64,000 bases of DNA from contig NZ_JAFEVL010000036.1 of the NCBI RefSeq assembly GCF_016901135.1, positions 1 to 64,000 of the forward strand, given 5' to 3'. Position numbers and translations under genes: made by a program. Shown one piece after another: positions 15,817 to 24,259 of the stretch (the stretch's first letter is position 1; each line of letters opens with the position of its first letter). The notes under the pieces were generated by a model. That model did no database searches and was not told the origin of the DNA. It saw nothing but the letters and a program-made list of their open reading frames with translations. The DNA is from Martinezella lusitana. GTDB lineage: Bacteria; Pseudomonadota; Alphaproteobacteria; Rhizobiales; Rhizobiaceae.

Positions 15817-17007
15817 ATGGCTCATTCTAACACCCCTGGCACAGTAGAACCGAATGGGGTCAATAGAAAAGTGCAAGCGCTAAGGTGGTTCCCCCTGCTC
15901 CTGGCGGAAATTTTGGTCTCCGGCTTTTATCAGCCAACATGGGCGGATACAGTTCCCTCCCAGGGCAGTAATGACTCCGTGGTTTCCGAGTGCACGAGGA
16001 TTATTGACGATGGGCGCTTCGATAAAGCGCTGGAAGCAAAGGCCCTCAACTTCCGCGGCCTTGCCTGCAACAAGCAGGGTGACTTCGATCACGCGATTTC
16101 TGCTCTCGATAAGGCTATATCTCTCAATCCGGAATTTGCAGACGCCTACTACAATCGCGGAAATGCCTATTTTTTTAAGGGCGATTATGAACTGGCCATC
16201 GCCAACTATGGTAGGGCGATAGAGCTCGGATCGGATGACGCCTATACTTATAGTAGTCGAGGGTCGGCCTTCAGCAAAAGGGGCGACTACGACCAGGCTA
16301 TCTCGGATTACGATAGAGCGATCGCGCTCAGACCCAATTATGCCGATGACTTTTACAATCGTGGTCTCGCTTACCGCAACAAAGGTGATTACAACAAAGC
16401 CATCTCCGACTACGACAGCGCCATAGCCCTCAGACCAAACTTTGCCCAGGCCCTAGACAATCGTGGCCTTGCCTACGACGGTAAAGGTGATTACGACAAA
16501 GCCATCGCCGACCATGATCAAGCCATCGCCCTCAATCCGGAGGATGCCGAGGCGCTAACCAATCGTGGCAACTCCTATTATCTCAGCGGGAATTATGACC
16601 GCGCCATTGTCGATTTCGATAAAGCCATCTCTATAAGACCTGACTTCGACAAGGCCTTCTACAATCGCGGCTCCGCGTTTGTTCGAAAGGGTGATTTTGA
16701 CGATGCGATTGCTGACTACGACAAAGCCATCGCTCTTCGGCCGGATTACGACAAAGCTATCTATAATCGCGGCGCCTCCTATTTTAGCAAAGGCGATTAC
16801 GACAAGGCCATTGCTGACTTTAACACGTTCCTCGCCCTCAAACCAAATGATGCCGGCGCTTTCAACAATCGCGGGTCAGCCTATGCGAAAAAGGGTGACT
16901 ACGATCACGCCATCGCTGACTACGACAAAGCTATCGCTCTTAGACCGGGCTTTGTCGAAGCGTTCAACAATCGCGCCATAGCGGTAAAAGACAAGGGAAA
17001 TCCGTAG
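15817..17007 (+). CDS. Exported TPR-repeat protein
   Basis: A 396-residue protein with an N-terminal hydrophobic segment (WFPLLLAEILVSGF) ending near WADTV, likely a signal peptide or anchor, then nine full 34-residue tetratricopeptide repeats and a partial tenth. Each follows NRG.AY..KGDYD.AI.DYD.A followed by IALRP. The repeats are very alike, suggesting recent internal duplication. AGGAGATG precedes ATG 15817. It lies 71 bases after the hydroxylase on the same strand, so it may be the last gene of the export operon. TPR solenoids bind proteins; a scaffold or immunity role in the periplasm is possible but unproven. Confidence 0.85.
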   Translation: MAHSNTPGTVEPNGVNRKVQALRWFPLLLAEILVSGFYQPTWADTVPSQGSNDSVVSECTRIIDDGRFDKALEAKALNFRGLACNKQGDFDHAISALDKAISLNPEFADAYYNRGNAYFFKGDYELAIANYGRAIELGSDDAYTYSSRGSAFSKRGDYDQAISDYDRAIALRPNYADDFYNRGLAYRNKGDYNKAISDYDSAIALRPNFAQALDNRGLAYDGKGDYDKAIADHDQAIALNPEDAEALTNRGNSYYLSGNYDRAIVDFDKAISIRPDFDKAFYNRGSAFVRKGDFDDAIADYDKAIALRPDYDKAIYNRGASYFSKGDYDKAIADFNTFLALKPNDAGAFNNRGSAYAKKGDYDHAIADYDKAIALRPGFVEAFNNRAIAVKDKGNP

Positions 17008-17063
17008 GTCTCCACGGCCTTATAACGCGTTGTTTGCGGACTTGCGACGTCGGATTGCCGAAC

Positions 17064-17393
17064 ATGGCCTACGAGATCGAGACTTTTGACCATTACTCTC
17101 TGTATGAGTGGGAGGGTCGCGGTGGCACGCTCGTCGCCTTTGTGCTTTTCGACGGACGGCCTGTTCTTGTGGCCGACGGCCATCGGCCGGAGCGCATGGG
17201 AAGGCATGCCGCAGCCCATCTCTTTCTAGAGGACAACCTTCGTTTAAATTGCAATTCTGGTACGAATGGAAAAGTGGACCGAAGCTCAAGTTTACAGTAT
17301 GACCCGATCGCACGTGTGCTAGTTTTGTATACGCACATCTGGAACTTTATTGATTTGGAATTTCAACCCCACGAGCAAAATGAGCGAAGATAG
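17064..17393 (+). CDS. Hypothetical 109-residue protein
   Basis: The frame MAYEIETFDHYSLYEWEGRG continues with GTLVAFVLFDGRPVLVADGH, which looks like a small beta-rich domain. The second half is less regular and its end overlaps the start of the response regulator, so the 3' part may be degraded. Start 17064 was preferred to a TTG at 17034 on codon grounds only; neither has a strong ribosome site. No family recognised. Confidence 0.45.
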   Translation: MAYEIETFDHYSLYEWEGRGGTLVAFVLFDGRPVLVADGHRPERMGRHAAAHLFLEDNLRLNCNSGTNGKVDRSSSLQYDPIARVLVLYTHIWNFIDLEFQPHEQNERR

Positions 17394-18237
17394 TCACAAT
17401 GCGATCGAGAGTCGCTCGGATTACACGGATGAGGAAATCGGGCTTGCCGCCCAGTGCATTGCTGCACTCCTAACTCGACACGGAATTCCAAAATACCGCT
17501 TTGCCGTAACAGTTTCCGAAATCCTTGGACTTTCCTATTCCGCGGGAAACCGCAGGCTGACGACAAATGCGTCGTGGTCGCTTGAAGAACTGAAACACGT
17601 CGCCGAACATTTCAACGAGACCTTGGAAGAGCTTGTTGCGTTCGATAAGGCGGATGGGTTGCTCGATGCGTCCATTGTCATCAACAACCACGTTATCTCC
17701 TGCCGGATTCGGTTGGGAAATGTCGTCGGGCAGGTGCCGCCGGGAACGCTCATTGCCGCTGAGATCGATGGCGCATGGCGAGCCATGCCGGCCGAAGCCA
17801 GATCGATCATACCAGCACACGCTGTCACCCGTTTGCTGATCGAACCGATAGCGTCTCGTCGCCGGGTTGCCATTCTCGACGATCACGCCGATACCGCGCA
17901 GACGATTGTAAAATATATGGAGACGGCGGGCCTGGACGCAGTCGCCTTTAGCGACCCTCAAGCCCTGTTCAACCAGTCCGACTTCGATGCCTATGTTCTT
18001 GATTGGATCATCGAACGAGACGCCAGACGCCAGACCGCGCTGGAACTGGTCGAGAACATTCGTGCGCGCAACGGCCATTGTCCGATCATTATCCTAACGG
18101 GACAGATCGGGACGGGCAATGCCAACGAAGAGAACATTGCTGCGGCACTCGCGCAACACAATTTGAAATTCTTCACCAAACCGGCAAGCATGCCGATCCT
18201 CCTCGCCGCTTTGAATTCGAGCTTCAAAACTGCATGA
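17380..18237 (+). CDS. Response regulator with N-terminal DNA-binding-like domain
   Basis: A 285-residue protein. Residues about 18-85 (GIPKYRFAVTVSEILGLSYS, NRRLTTNASWSLEELKHVAE) resemble a BetR-type helix-turn-helix. Residues about 163-285 are a receiver domain with Asp167/Asp168 (AILDDHAD), phosphoacceptor Asp208 (YVLDWI), a Thr in IIILTGQ and Lys in FFTKPAS. The order, DNA-binding first and receiver last, is the reverse of most response regulators. ATG 17380 overlaps the preceding frame; an in-frame TTG at 17350 is less likely. Its 3' end overlaps by 14 bases the end of the convergent hybrid kinase, the likely partner. Confidence 0.8.
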   Translation: MSEDSHNAIESRSDYTDEEIGLAAQCIAALLTRHGIPKYRFAVTVSEILGLSYSAGNRRLTTNASWSLEELKHVAEHFNETLEELVAFDKADGLLDASIVINNHVISCRIRLGNVVGQVPPGTLIAAEIDGAWRAMPAEARSIIPAHAVTRLLIEPIASRRRVAILDDHADTAQTIVKYMETAGLDAVAFSDPQALFNQSDFDAYVLDWIIERDARRQTALELVENIRARNGHCPIIILTGQIGTGNANEENIAAALAQHNLKFFTKPASMPILLAALNSSFKTA

Positions 18238-19948
18238 CCGTCAGCAATTGTTGCCGGCGTATCGGCTTGTTCAAGACCGCATCAAAGAGAGACAGATCCT
18301 GCTTGGAACCATGATGCGCGGCTGACATTGCGACCAGCTTGGTTTTATGGCGCAAATCCGTCTTGCGGATCTGCGCCGCCAGCGCCGATCCGGTCATGAT
18401 AGGCATGTCGAGGTCAATGAAGATGACTGAATAGATGTGTGCGGCCAGAAAGTTCAGCGCTGTCATGCCGGAAGGAGCCATATCGGTCGCAAATCCAAGC
18501 TCTTCAAACACATTCGAAAGACCTTTCAAAAGGTCAGGATGATCGTCAACGACGAGTACCCGCTTGTGAGCATCGGACGTCTCGAATGAACTTTCCGCCG
18601 CCGGGACCGCGGGGATTGCAAGGTCAAATATGCTGCCGCCTTCTGACGGGCTGCTGATTGCCATGCGCGCACCAAGCTGCCGCAGCAAAGTCTGGACAAC
18701 CGACAAGCCAATGCCTCGTCCGCTGCCAAGGCTGGAGAGCCCCTTTCCGATACTGTTCTCGATGACCCGTGGCGGTAATCCGGGCCCTGTATCCATCACG
18801 CGCAACACCAATTCGCCCGCCGTCTCATCGAATGCTGCGAGATCGACCTGAACATAGCCGCTCGGCGTATATTTGACCGCATTTGAAACGAGATTATGCA
18901 ACAACTGCGCAATGCGCTCACTATCCGCAACCACGAAAACGGCCTCATCTGGGCCTGTTTGCCGCAGCTCCAGATGCTTGGCCTTCGCCGCAGCCCGGTA
19001 ATTCTCCACCACCTCACGAACGAGTTCCCCCGCCTCGAACACGCCCGGTTGCAGCTCAATATATCCGGTTTGAGCGCGAGCCAGCGTCAGCATGTCGCGA
19101 AGCTGGACAGCCAGGCTGTTGGCGGCCCGGCGGATTCGCGCGGTCAACTCGCTTCGGGTTTTCGTATCTTGAGGTCGTTCCAGCACATCCAATGCAGAGA
19201 CGATGACCTGAAGCGGGGTTCTGAGTTCGTGGCTGACCATTGCGAGGAAGCTGATCTTGTCTGCGACCGCCGCTTCCGCCGCCGCCAAGGCGCGCGTCTT
19301 CGCCATGATCGCCCACCAGTAAAATATCGAAATGATAACAAAGGACAGAATTGCGCAAACCAACAATCCCGCAATGATGAGAATGATTGTGTGCCCTGCC
19401 TGGATGGTCTCGAAGGACTTTTCCTTCAATTCAGTATCCTGATCCCAGGCCGCTTTGGATATCCTGTCCAAAGTAGAGGAAATATCTTCCAATTTGCGCA
19501 ACAACGCCTGAGCCTCTGCCGGCGATAGATTGGGTTTAATCGCAGGCAGAACGTTTGTTGCGAATTCTGAGAGGATTGGTACATCGCTCAAGAACCCGGG
19601 AAGCCGCCTAAAACGATCAGTCAGCTCGGAGGGCCGCGTTATAATATTAATGCCAGAAATAAGGACATCAATGTGGAATGAAAGTGCATCCGGTTCAACA
19701 GCAGATCCATCAGCAATCGTCTTCAAATCTAACCTGACCGGTTCAAGCTCCCTTTGCGCTTGTGCAGTCGGCCAGTATAAATACGATGGGTTTTTTATAT
19801 CTGCGGAACCCCAAGCAATATATCCCGCTCTTATTACACTCCAATTATATGTCGCCATAGCTACGCATGCGACCACAATTGCTACCGGGATGCTAAGCCA
19901 TACGGGATGGAATAACCTCATTCCACTTCGATCCCGCATAATTGCCAA
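18224..19948 (-). CDS. Hybrid sensor histidine kinase
   Basis: A 574-residue inner-membrane kinase. Membrane spans at about 16-34 and 186-210 enclose a roughly 150-residue periplasmic sensor region of unknown fold. The dimerisation domain has His240 (FLAMVSHELRTPLQ). The ATPase domain has the N box (HNLVSNAVKYTP), DTGPGLPP and GSGRGIGLSVV. A C-terminal receiver carries Asp468/Asp469, phosphoacceptor Asp512 (FIDLDMP) and Lys in VLNKPIR. It overlaps the secreted protein gene upstream by 31 bases, a strong sign of coupled expression and of that protein being a sensory accessory. Start codon is uncertain: TTG 19948 or an ATG a few codons later. Confidence 0.9.
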   Translation of the reverse strand: MAIMRDRSGMRLFHPVWLSIPVAIVVACVAMATYNWSVIRAGYIAWGSADIKNPSYLYWPTAQAQRELEPVRLDLKTIADGSAVEPDALSFHIDVLISGINIITRPSELTDRFRRLPGFLSDVPILSEFATNVLPAIKPNLSPAEAQALLRKLEDISSTLDRISKAAWDQDTELKEKSFETIQAGHTIILIIAGLLVCAILSFVIISIFYWWAIMAKTRALAAAEAAVADKISFLAMVSHELRTPLQVIVSALDVLERPQDTKTRSELTARIRRAANSLAVQLRDMLTLARAQTGYIELQPGVFEAGELVREVVENYRAAAKAKHLELRQTGPDEAVFVVADSERIAQLLHNLVSNAVKYTPSGYVQVDLAAFDETAGELVLRVMDTGPGLPPRVIENSIGKGLSSLGSGRGIGLSVVQTLLRQLGARMAISSPSEGGSIFDLAIPAVPAAESSFETSDAHKRVLVVDDHPDLLKGLSNVFEELGFATDMAPSGMTALNFLAAHIYSVIFIDLDMPIMTGSALAAQIRKTDLRHKTKLVAMSAAHHGSKQDLSLFDAVLNKPIRRQQLLTVMQF

Positions 19949-20445
19949 ACCATGTGTGATGCGCCAAATGGAGTGTCCAGTTCCTTCCCGAAGCTATCGC
20001 GGGGATACATAACGAAGATCGGTCCGAAATCTCTAACGGTTAGGCGAACCCCGTCTTTGCTGCTAGCTAATATCGTTCCATACTTGCCGAGATAGTCACC
20101 ATCTACCTCCACGCTAAAATCATCAAGCGCGACGAGACGCAGTCGGCTTCCTTTCGCCGCTACTTCTTGAAGTATTTTAGTAAGCAGGGGACCAACGAAG
20201 TCGCTTTTGGGCGTCCAGGGTGTTGATGTCGTCACCGTCGATGTCGGCAGCGCAAGAAATTCGCGTTCGGACATCTCATAGGTACTGTCTGCGCTGTTCG
20301 TTATCCTATCAATTTTGCCAGTAATCGTCAGGAAGACGTTCTTCTTACACCCATTCGGTAGGCGGATAGCTGCATGTGTCACGTCCGCGATCAAGCAAGC
20401 GCTGATCATCACCCACATGAAAGAAAGCATCGTCCTATTAAGCAT
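19918..20445 (-). CDS. Secreted molybdopterin-oxidoreductase-fold-like protein
   Basis: A 175-residue protein with a signal peptide (MLSFMWVMISACLIADVTHA). The rest (MSEREFLALPTSTVTTSTPW, KILQEVAAKGSRLRLVALDD and FGPIFVMYPRDSF) resembles the compact sulfite-oxidase-type fold found in small periplasmic proteins that have lost the cofactor. I see no cysteine placed as a molybdenum ligand in the core. It overlaps the hybrid kinase gene by 31 bases, so it is probably a periplasmic ligand-binding partner for the kinase's sensor domain. Eight bases also overlap the upstream small gene. Confidence 0.65.
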   Translation of the reverse strand: MLNRTMLSFMWVMISACLIADVTHAAIRLPNGCKKNVFLTITGKIDRITNSADSTYEMSEREFLALPTSTVTTSTPWTPKSDFVGPLLTKILQEVAAKGSRLRLVALDDFSVEVDGDYLGKYGTILASSKDGVRLTVRDFGPIFVMYPRDSFGKELDTPFGASHMVWQLCGIEVE

Positions 20446-20728
20446 GCCTATAGATCCATTTATCGAGGTGGTATGGTTTAATTAAATTCAGAGATTCTTC
20501 GAACAGAGTTTTCGCCCTTTGGACGATGGGTCGTCCAGGCGACACCGCATGGTAGGCACTGACGAGGCCAGAATCCACATCTTTCAGACTGATATACTGG
20601 TTGCCCATGACTCCGGAGAATGGAATCCGTTTCGGAAATGTGCGAGATTTGCGTAAGGTAGCCATCCCGCAATCAACAGCCTGAAGAAGCCACGGAATTT
20701 TATCATTGTTTCGTCTGTCTGATGCCAC
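20438..20728 (-). CDS. Hypothetical protein upstream of the kinase operon
   Basis: A 96-residue frame starting at GTG 20728 (VASDRRNNDKIPWLLQAVDC); an internal ATG begins MATLRKSRTFPKRIPFSGVM. The segment SLKDVDSGLVSAYHAVSPGR, then AKTLFEESLNLIKPYHLDKW, looks like folded protein. Its stop overlaps the start of the secreted protein by 8 bases, suggesting one operon. No family recognised; the start is uncertain. Confidence 0.5.
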   Translation of the reverse strand: MASDRRNNDKIPWLLQAVDCGMATLRKSRTFPKRIPFSGVMGNQYISLKDVDSGLVSAYHAVSPGRPIVQRAKTLFEESLNLIKPYHLDKWIYRHA

Positions 20729-20880
20729 GCCTATTCCGCCATGTGCAAAAAGAATATCACCTGCCCGAAAATCACGCCTATCGCATCCGGCGCAACCAAA
20801 ATCGGCTTACATTTATCCCCGCAGCGTATATTAAGGCTCTCATGGAAGCTAAGTTTGGTCATTTTTTCAAAGGATAGATT

Positions 20881-21423
20881 ATGTCTGCTGATAACCAATT
20901 CCGACCGCCGGCTCCCCATCCTACAAACAACCCTTTCGCTTCTGGGGAAAAAAAGGAAGTTCAGGTCCAGCAGAAGACGGTGAAGACTCGCACTACCCCG
21001 CGTGAGTTGATGGACCCTAATGCTGGTGAAGTGGGCGCGGGCGTAATTCATGTCATTGAAGGCGTCGACGAAGAACACTTTGTGGAAGCGCTAACGGGCG
21101 GCATTCGTGCAGCGTTCGATCTTGGCGACGCTGGATATGAAGTGTTTAAGGTCGCACTGGTCGAATACCAACAAGCCAAAATATCGGATGGCAGTTGCGA
21201 TAGCCTCACACTCTTCTACTCTGGCGATCAATTGAACGGCAAAAAGACCGAGATGAACGAAACGCAATTTCAGGGGGGTCTCAAGGAATTGCTGTCAAAG
21301 GGGGTGCTATCGCAGAAGGCCCCTGATCAATATTGGCTGAATCCTGCTCTCTTCTTCAACGGTAGTGGCGTGATCTTGATAAAGGAGTACCGGCTGCTCC
21401 CGTCGAGCCTGCGGACCGTTTAG
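20881..21423 (+). CDS. RepL-like winged-helix protein
   Basis: A 180-residue protein. The C-terminal third (NETQFQGGLKELLSKGVLSQ, then QYWLNPALFFNGSGVILIKE followed by YRLLP) matches the pattern of RepL-type winged-helix domains known from plasmid replication initiators, in which a helix-turn-helix is followed by an INPxxxFNGDR-type strand. The first 60 residues are Pro/Lys-rich and probably disordered. It sits alone, divergent from the kinase operon. No iterons or partition genes are nearby, so a role in replication is not supported; a regulator of the same fold is as likely. Confidence 0.5.
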   Translation: MSADNQFRPPAPHPTNNPFASGEKKEVQVQQKTVKTRTTPRELMDPNAGEVGAGVIHVIEGVDEEHFVEALTGGIRAAFDLGDAGYEVFKVALVEYQQAKISDGSCDSLTLFYSGDQLNGKKTEMNETQFQGGLKELLSKGVLSQKAPDQYWLNPALFFNGSGVILIKEYRLLPSSLRTV

Positions 21424-21545
21424 AAACGCGGACTCTACATTAACCGAGGCATTAGAGATCCTTCAACCCTTTGCCGTAGAATCTATCCGAGGTTTTGGTT
21501 TCGATATGCCATCACCAAGATCACCAAGATGTAGCGGCGCGGCGC

Positions 21546-22682
21546 TTATTCTGGCGTATTGTAGGGCATGACGAGGTTGGTTCCGCCAGTGTTGAGAAAG
21601 CCCCAGTAAGATCCGTTCACATGTCGCAAACGATCCGGCTTGAAGGGAATTGGATTGCCGTTTGGCCAGGTGCGCTCCAGCGTCGATCGGAAGATGTCGG
21701 CCCAGAAATCGACGCTGAGAAATGCGTGATAAACCCCCGTATAGACTAAAACCTCGTTATCCGTCAGAAAAGCGTCTGCAACGTGCGGAAGGTAGCGGAA
21801 TCGTTCCGGGATCAACCGCGTTACAGGCAGTCCGAAGAACGCCGCTTCATCAAGAGTTCCCGAACTCAGACCAACAACGCGCTGAAGGGACCCGTCGCAT
21901 AGAAGCTCGTACATATCGATCGCGCTGTCGATATGAGGGATGCCGTGATGTTTAAGGAACATGGCTAGCGACGGACTTGGATGGGGCGAGAAAGGGTGCG
22001 GACGAAAGGCGATGGAGCCGATCTTGGCGAGTTCAGCTATTCTGTCTTCATGATCAAGCAGGGTATCGATCCGTCCGTCATGGATCAATGAGGCGTCGAA
22101 TGGGGTCTGACCAACAATCAGCGTCTCGTAGGATGATCCCTTTTTATTGAAGGCACCGCGCCGGATTGCAGCCGCCTTGTGGAGCCCGACATGGAAATCG
22201 ACTTCATGGCCGGATAGGGCATATGACGCGATTACGGCCGATATTTCGCTGCGGTTCGATGAAAATCCAAAGAATATATCGTCGAGAAACCGCAATGGGT
22301 GCCATCGTACGTCGACAAAGGGTATGTTCAGGCGGTTGAGAATTTTCTGCAGCAATGGAGATATCTCGAAACCTACCACCAATGAATTTTCGACGTGGGG
22401 CAGGAATAAGGCACAAATCGCGTCGGTCGGATCGGCCGCGAAGATCTTTGCCCAATTCGCAGCGTTCGCGTCCAGACCAAAGGTGCCATAGACCGCGTTG
22501 CCGTCGAATGGCGATGTGTCATCCCATTCCAATATGGTAACCGGCAAACGGGTTGCCGCTGATATCTGCGGCGTCATCATCGCAGCGAAGAACTTCGTGT
22601 TCGTCGCGAACCCCGTCCGAGATGTTTTTTCACCTGTCACGCGTAGCAGGTCCGAAGTGATGACAATGCGTTCGGGTTGCAT
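21546..22682 (-). CDS. Hypothetical 378-residue protein, possibly glycosyltransferase-fold
   Basis: A cytoplasmic-looking protein without signal or spans. Segments such as DHEDRIAELAKIGSIAFRPH, PFSPHPSPSLAMFLKHHGIP and VVGLSSGTLDEAAFFGLPVT resemble the second Rossmann-like half of capsule or polysialyltransferase-like enzymes, where a surrogate-promoter His-Pro and a Ser-Ser-Gly loop bind the nucleotide sugar. The N-terminal half is unassigned. GGAGA lies 10-11 bases upstream of ATG 22682. It has no sugar-biosynthesis neighbours. Assignment is by pattern only. Confidence 0.5.
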   Translation of the reverse strand: MQPERIVITSDLLRVTGEKTSRTGFATNTKFFAAMMTPQISAATRLPVTILEWDDTSPFDGNAVYGTFGLDANAANWAKIFAADPTDAICALFLPHVENSLVVGFEISPLLQKILNRLNIPFVDVRWHPLRFLDDIFFGFSSNRSEISAVIASYALSGHEVDFHVGLHKAAAIRRGAFNKKGSSYETLIVGQTPFDASLIHDGRIDTLLDHEDRIAELAKIGSIAFRPHPFSPHPSPSLAMFLKHHGIPHIDSAIDMYELLCDGSLQRVVGLSSGTLDEAAFFGLPVTRLIPERFRYLPHVADAFLTDNEVLVYTGVYHAFLSVDFWADIFRSTLERTWPNGNPIPFKPDRLRHVNGSYWGFLNTGGTNLVMPYNTPE

Positions 22683-23510
22683 ACGGCTATAATCTCCACT
22701 GAAACACTAATTCCCTCCTCGCTCCTGGGATGCGGGAAGGGCGAGAGCAGTGACGAAGCTATCAATGCTCGATTATGGTATCGCTACGCAAATGTTCACG
22801 CAGTGAATCGTTTGTCCACTCACTTTACGTCCACCGCGCGATCCTGGAAGCGCCTGTTAAGAGTCCGTCGGTATTCGTCGCAGCGAAAGCTCACCCCTTC
22901 TCGCGCTCCCGGTCAGATCGCTCAGATATCCACTGGCTGGGTTAATATGCCCGACACGCGCCACCAGCCCAATAAACTTCTTGACATCCGATAATGCCCA
23001 CCGCCAGTCAATCAGTGCTCCTGCCTACTCCGAAAAAACAAGCGGTGGAGAATCATGATTTGCGGAAATGTGCAACGACACCGGTAACCTTGGCGGGTGC
23101 ATACGATTTGTTAGTTCCGGCTGAGCCAGCCCAAATGCCTCGATGAAGGAGATGACGATGGCGCGGAATGGACAACCGCGATCGAGGGCAGAAATGAGCT
23201 CGGCGACAGTTGCCGAAGGTACCAGCTTCCTCTTGTGGGTCTTGAAGGGTTTCGAACCAGCAACCCCTCGAAAAAATTTCGATGTCAAGACCAAATAGAA
23301 TTGCGACATCAACAATTTGTATGGTTTTAGATCGGCAAGACGAATTATGGAACTTTTAAGCTAGCCTCTCTGTTTCAATCGGAACCACCGTGAGCGGTAT
23401 TTGCGCGCCGTAAATTAGGTGATTAACTGTGGGAATGCGCCGTTTTTGGTCAGCTGTGGCATCTAAAAGACGGCAGCAAATCTCGCTATGGGGCGGCTCG
23501 CCTGGGAGAC
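22683..23510. other. Long intergenic stretch without a supported gene
   Basis: About 830 bases. Frames on both strands are short and lack ribosome sites. A T-arm-like motif copy lies at 23239-23258. I see no mobile-element ends. Confidence 0.4.
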
Positions 23511-23798
23511 TTAGGTGGCCTCTGAATTTACATGATCGAGATTTTCTGAAGCCATATCCAGATCTTCGACAATTTTTTCAGCCTCTATCAGGAGGTAATC
23601 CATCTGCTTCCTGCACTCGGCGAACCGGGTGATCTCGAAGGCAAATGGCGCATTTCGGCGTGCATCATAAAAGTTGGCGATTGTTTCACCGGAGGCTCGC
23701 CGCTCCTGTTCCAAGACGTCCTTCAGCTTCCTCATTTCGCCTTTAAAGGCAAAATATACCTGCATGGTTCGGATCAAATGTAATTCTCTGTCTGACAT
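23511..23798 (-). CDS. Small helical hypothetical protein
   Basis: A 95-residue, strongly helical protein (MSDRELHLIRTMQVYFAFKG, MRKLKDVLEQERRASGETIA, AECRKQMDYLLIEAEKIVED). The ribosome site is weak. Amino-acid composition is normal for a folded protein and the frame is uninterrupted. No family recognised. Confidence 0.55.
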   Translation of the reverse strand: MSDRELHLIRTMQVYFAFKGEMRKLKDVLEQERRASGETIANFYDARRNAPFAFEITRFAECRKQMDYLLIEAEKIVEDLDMASENLDHVNSEAT

Positions 23799-23822
23799 AG
23801 GCTTTGGTCACTTAATTATCGT

Positions 23823-24038
23823 TTATGAATGCATTACCTGCGAGGGCAGTTGCGCCTTCTCGGCGCGGCTCATAGCACTATTTATGATTGCCAGAAGAAC
23901 GGACCCTTCATCCCAGCCGGCGTCCAAGGCCGCGGCAATCAAGCTTTCAACCGAAGGCTCAAGGGCAAAAATGCAGGTCTCCATATAGCTCGTTTGCGAT
24001 ATATCGTCTGCAGGGGGAGGATTTATGGTTGGCTTCAC
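23823..24038 (-). CDS. Small acidic hypothetical protein
   Basis: A 71-residue frame starting at GTG 24038, or at an internal ATG giving METCIFALEPSVESLIAAAL. The core (SLIAAALDAGWDEGSVLLAI INSAMSRAEK) has the look of a small helical domain, similar in feel to short conserved rhizobial proteins. No function is evident. It is 24 bases upstream of the helical protein gene and may be cotranscribed with it. Confidence 0.5.
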   Translation of the reverse strand: MKPTINPPPADDISQTSYMETCIFALEPSVESLIAAALDAGWDEGSVLLAIINSAMSRAEKAQLPSQVMHS

Positions 24039-24259
24039 TCTTCTATCTCACCAATGGACAGTCCGAATCGGAAAGCGTTGTAATGATTGCGTGCTTCCCC
24101 GATCTTTCTTGCTTGTTGCTCAATATTGCCCGGCCCCTCAAGTGCTCATGAGGACTCGTATCGCGCCCAAATCGGCTGATAACGTCGAGCCGGTCACGCA
24201 TCGTCTCCCAGCGATTAATTACTTCCACTTCGTGCCTCCGAAGATCCAGTTAATCGGGC

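Noticed and set aside
15817..17007. Direct DNA repeats suggestive of a CRISPR or satellite
   Set aside because: The period is 102 bases and in frame; it is the nine TPR units of one protein.
20881..21423. Plasmid replication origin
   Set aside because: Only a weak RepL-like pattern is present; no iterons, AT-rich region or partition genes were found nearby.
23025..23315. Minus-strand 96-codon frame in the 22.7-23.5 kb gap
   Set aside because: No ribosome site or family, and it includes the repeated T-arm-like motif, so coding is unlikely.
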